Assembly: GCF_900141745.1 (NCBI RefSeq)
Contig: NZ_FSRM01000002.1
Coordinates: 3,038,001 to 3,102,000, forward strand
Length of the DNA: 64,000 bases
Direction of reading: 5' to 3'
Origin: Paraburkholderia phenazinium
GTDB taxonomy: Bacteria > Pseudomonadota > Gammaproteobacteria > Burkholderiales > Burkholderiaceae
Each line of letters starts with the position of its first letter. The first letter of the stretch is position 1. The notes under the pieces were generated by a model, which made no database searches, was not told the DNA's origin, and saw only the letters and a list, made by a program, of their open reading frames with translations. This document shows, one piece after another, positions 63,490 through 64,000 of this stretch. The position numbers were made by a program, and so were the translations under genes.

Positions 63490-64000
63490 TCACTCGCGGA
63501 CCGACCCGGCAGGCATCGTCTTGAAGTCGACTTTGTTGTCGACGGGCACGGGCGTGGCATCAGGATCGACCGCTGCGACGATCCGTGCGCGCAGTCCCTT
63601 CGCGGGGTCATTGCCATATAGCGGCGCGACGCGCGCAATCGACGTCAGGCCCTGCTGCCTCGAGAACACGGGATCGTCGTTCTGCGTCGTGCGGAGAGTG
63701 CGGTGATCGCGGTACGGTGCAAGATCCATTAGTTGTACCATCAACTTCTCGGGAAAGAAGATTTGCCCAACGTGCGACACGTGGCTGGCCGCATGTGTCG
63801 AGCCCGTGCCGCGAACCTTGAAATGAATGTGGTTCGTGCGCCCTTCGTACACACCGGGCACGATTGTCTGGAAGGTCACGAGGCCATCGCGACTGGTGCG
63901 CTGGATGCCGCGCAGGAAGGTCAGATGGTCGCTCGGCTCCATTTTCGGCGGCGGCCCCGGCGGATGGCCCCGTCCTCTGGGCGGCTGGTCCGGCGGTTGG
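63490..64000 (-). CDS. Intradiol ring-cleavage dioxygenase (partial, 5' end outside window)
   Basis: At least 170 C-terminal residues of a protein of the catechol/protocatechuate intradiol dioxygenase superfamily; the frame is open through 64000. LTFLRGIQRTSRDG, VPGVYEGRTNHIHFKVRG and AASHVSHVGQIFFPE are typical. The Tyr in GVYEGR and the two His in NHIHF are the expected iron ligands. A Pro-rich stretch (PPGPPPK) precedes the domain end, as in secreted dioxygenase-like proteins of this group. Its ring substrate is unknown and it may not act on catechol. Confidence 0.88.
   Translation of the reverse strand, partial: QPPDQPPRGRGHPPGPPPKMEPSDHLTFLRGIQRTSRDGLVTFQTIVPGVYEGRTNHIHFKVRGTGSTHAASHVSHVGQIFFPEKLMVQLMDLAPYRDHRTLRTTQNDDPVFSRQQGLTSIARVAPLYGNDPAKGLRARIVAAVDPDATPVPVDNKVDFKTMPAGSVRE

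Overview
The window looks like accessory chromosome or megaplasmid DNA from a betaproteobacterium of the Burkholderia/Paraburkholderia group. This is inferred from the high GC, the many LysR, AraC and FixJ-type regulators, a DUF3331 protein, a NodT-type RND tripartite pump and two giant kinase/ATPase/histidine-kinase proteins of a type common in that group. No rRNA, tRNA, CRISPR array or complete insertion sequence was seen. Species and replicon cannot be fixed from the sequence alone.

Layout. (1) 0-5.3 kb, minus strand: a LysR regulator, a DipZ-like thioredoxin with most of its membrane domain missing, pyruvate:quinone oxidoreductase (poxB) and the 5' part of a cytochrome bd-type oxidase subunit I. 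PoxB feeds electrons to quinone and the bd oxidase removes them. (2) 5.7-12.3 kb, plus strand: an OmpR-type winged-helix regulator without a recognisable receiver, then an overlapping RND pump / adaptor / outer-membrane lipoprotein operon. (3) 12.3-24.1 kb: a signalling block built like a mirror. A 1734-residue pseudokinase-AAA-GAF-histidine kinase sits in the centre, and each side carries one FixJ-type response regulator and one receiver-only protein. A four-helix membrane protein and a cNMP-binding/thioredoxin-reductase-like flavoprotein follow. (4) 24.1-29.5 kb: an orphan sensor kinase, a RidA protein, a Tat-exported alpha/beta hydrolase, Ohr, a BON-domain protein, a LysR and DUF3331. (5) 29.7-35.7 kb: a second giant kinase/ATPase/PAS/histidine kinase. 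(6) 36-54 kb: a mosaic of small stress, detoxification and unknown genes (phosphoesterase, MDR oxidoreductase with XRE regulator, proline dehydrogenase, two GFA proteins, two Hsp20 chaperones, DUF4087, serine hydrolase, NUDIX, tandem GNAT, SDR with AraC, PLD, YCII). It contains an integrase remnant and a dispersed ~55-bp intergenic repeat. (7) 54.4-64 kb: an adenylosuccinate synthetase that resembles alphaproteobacterial enzymes, with a divergent LysR; an ABC-F ATPase; a HIT-like protein; AraC; Ogt; an AhpD-like / PEP-mutase-like / RidA operon; and the end of an intradiol dioxygenase.

The features most worth a second look are the mirrored signalling island, with inactive-looking kinase domains and GTAGG-N3-CCTAC palindromes around the regulators; the dispersed repeat family; the foreign-looking purA/LysR pair; the DipZ with an internal deletion; and the orphan cysteine-rich small genes at 36-37 kb. 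Family assignments come from motif reading and memory of the families; no database search was possible.
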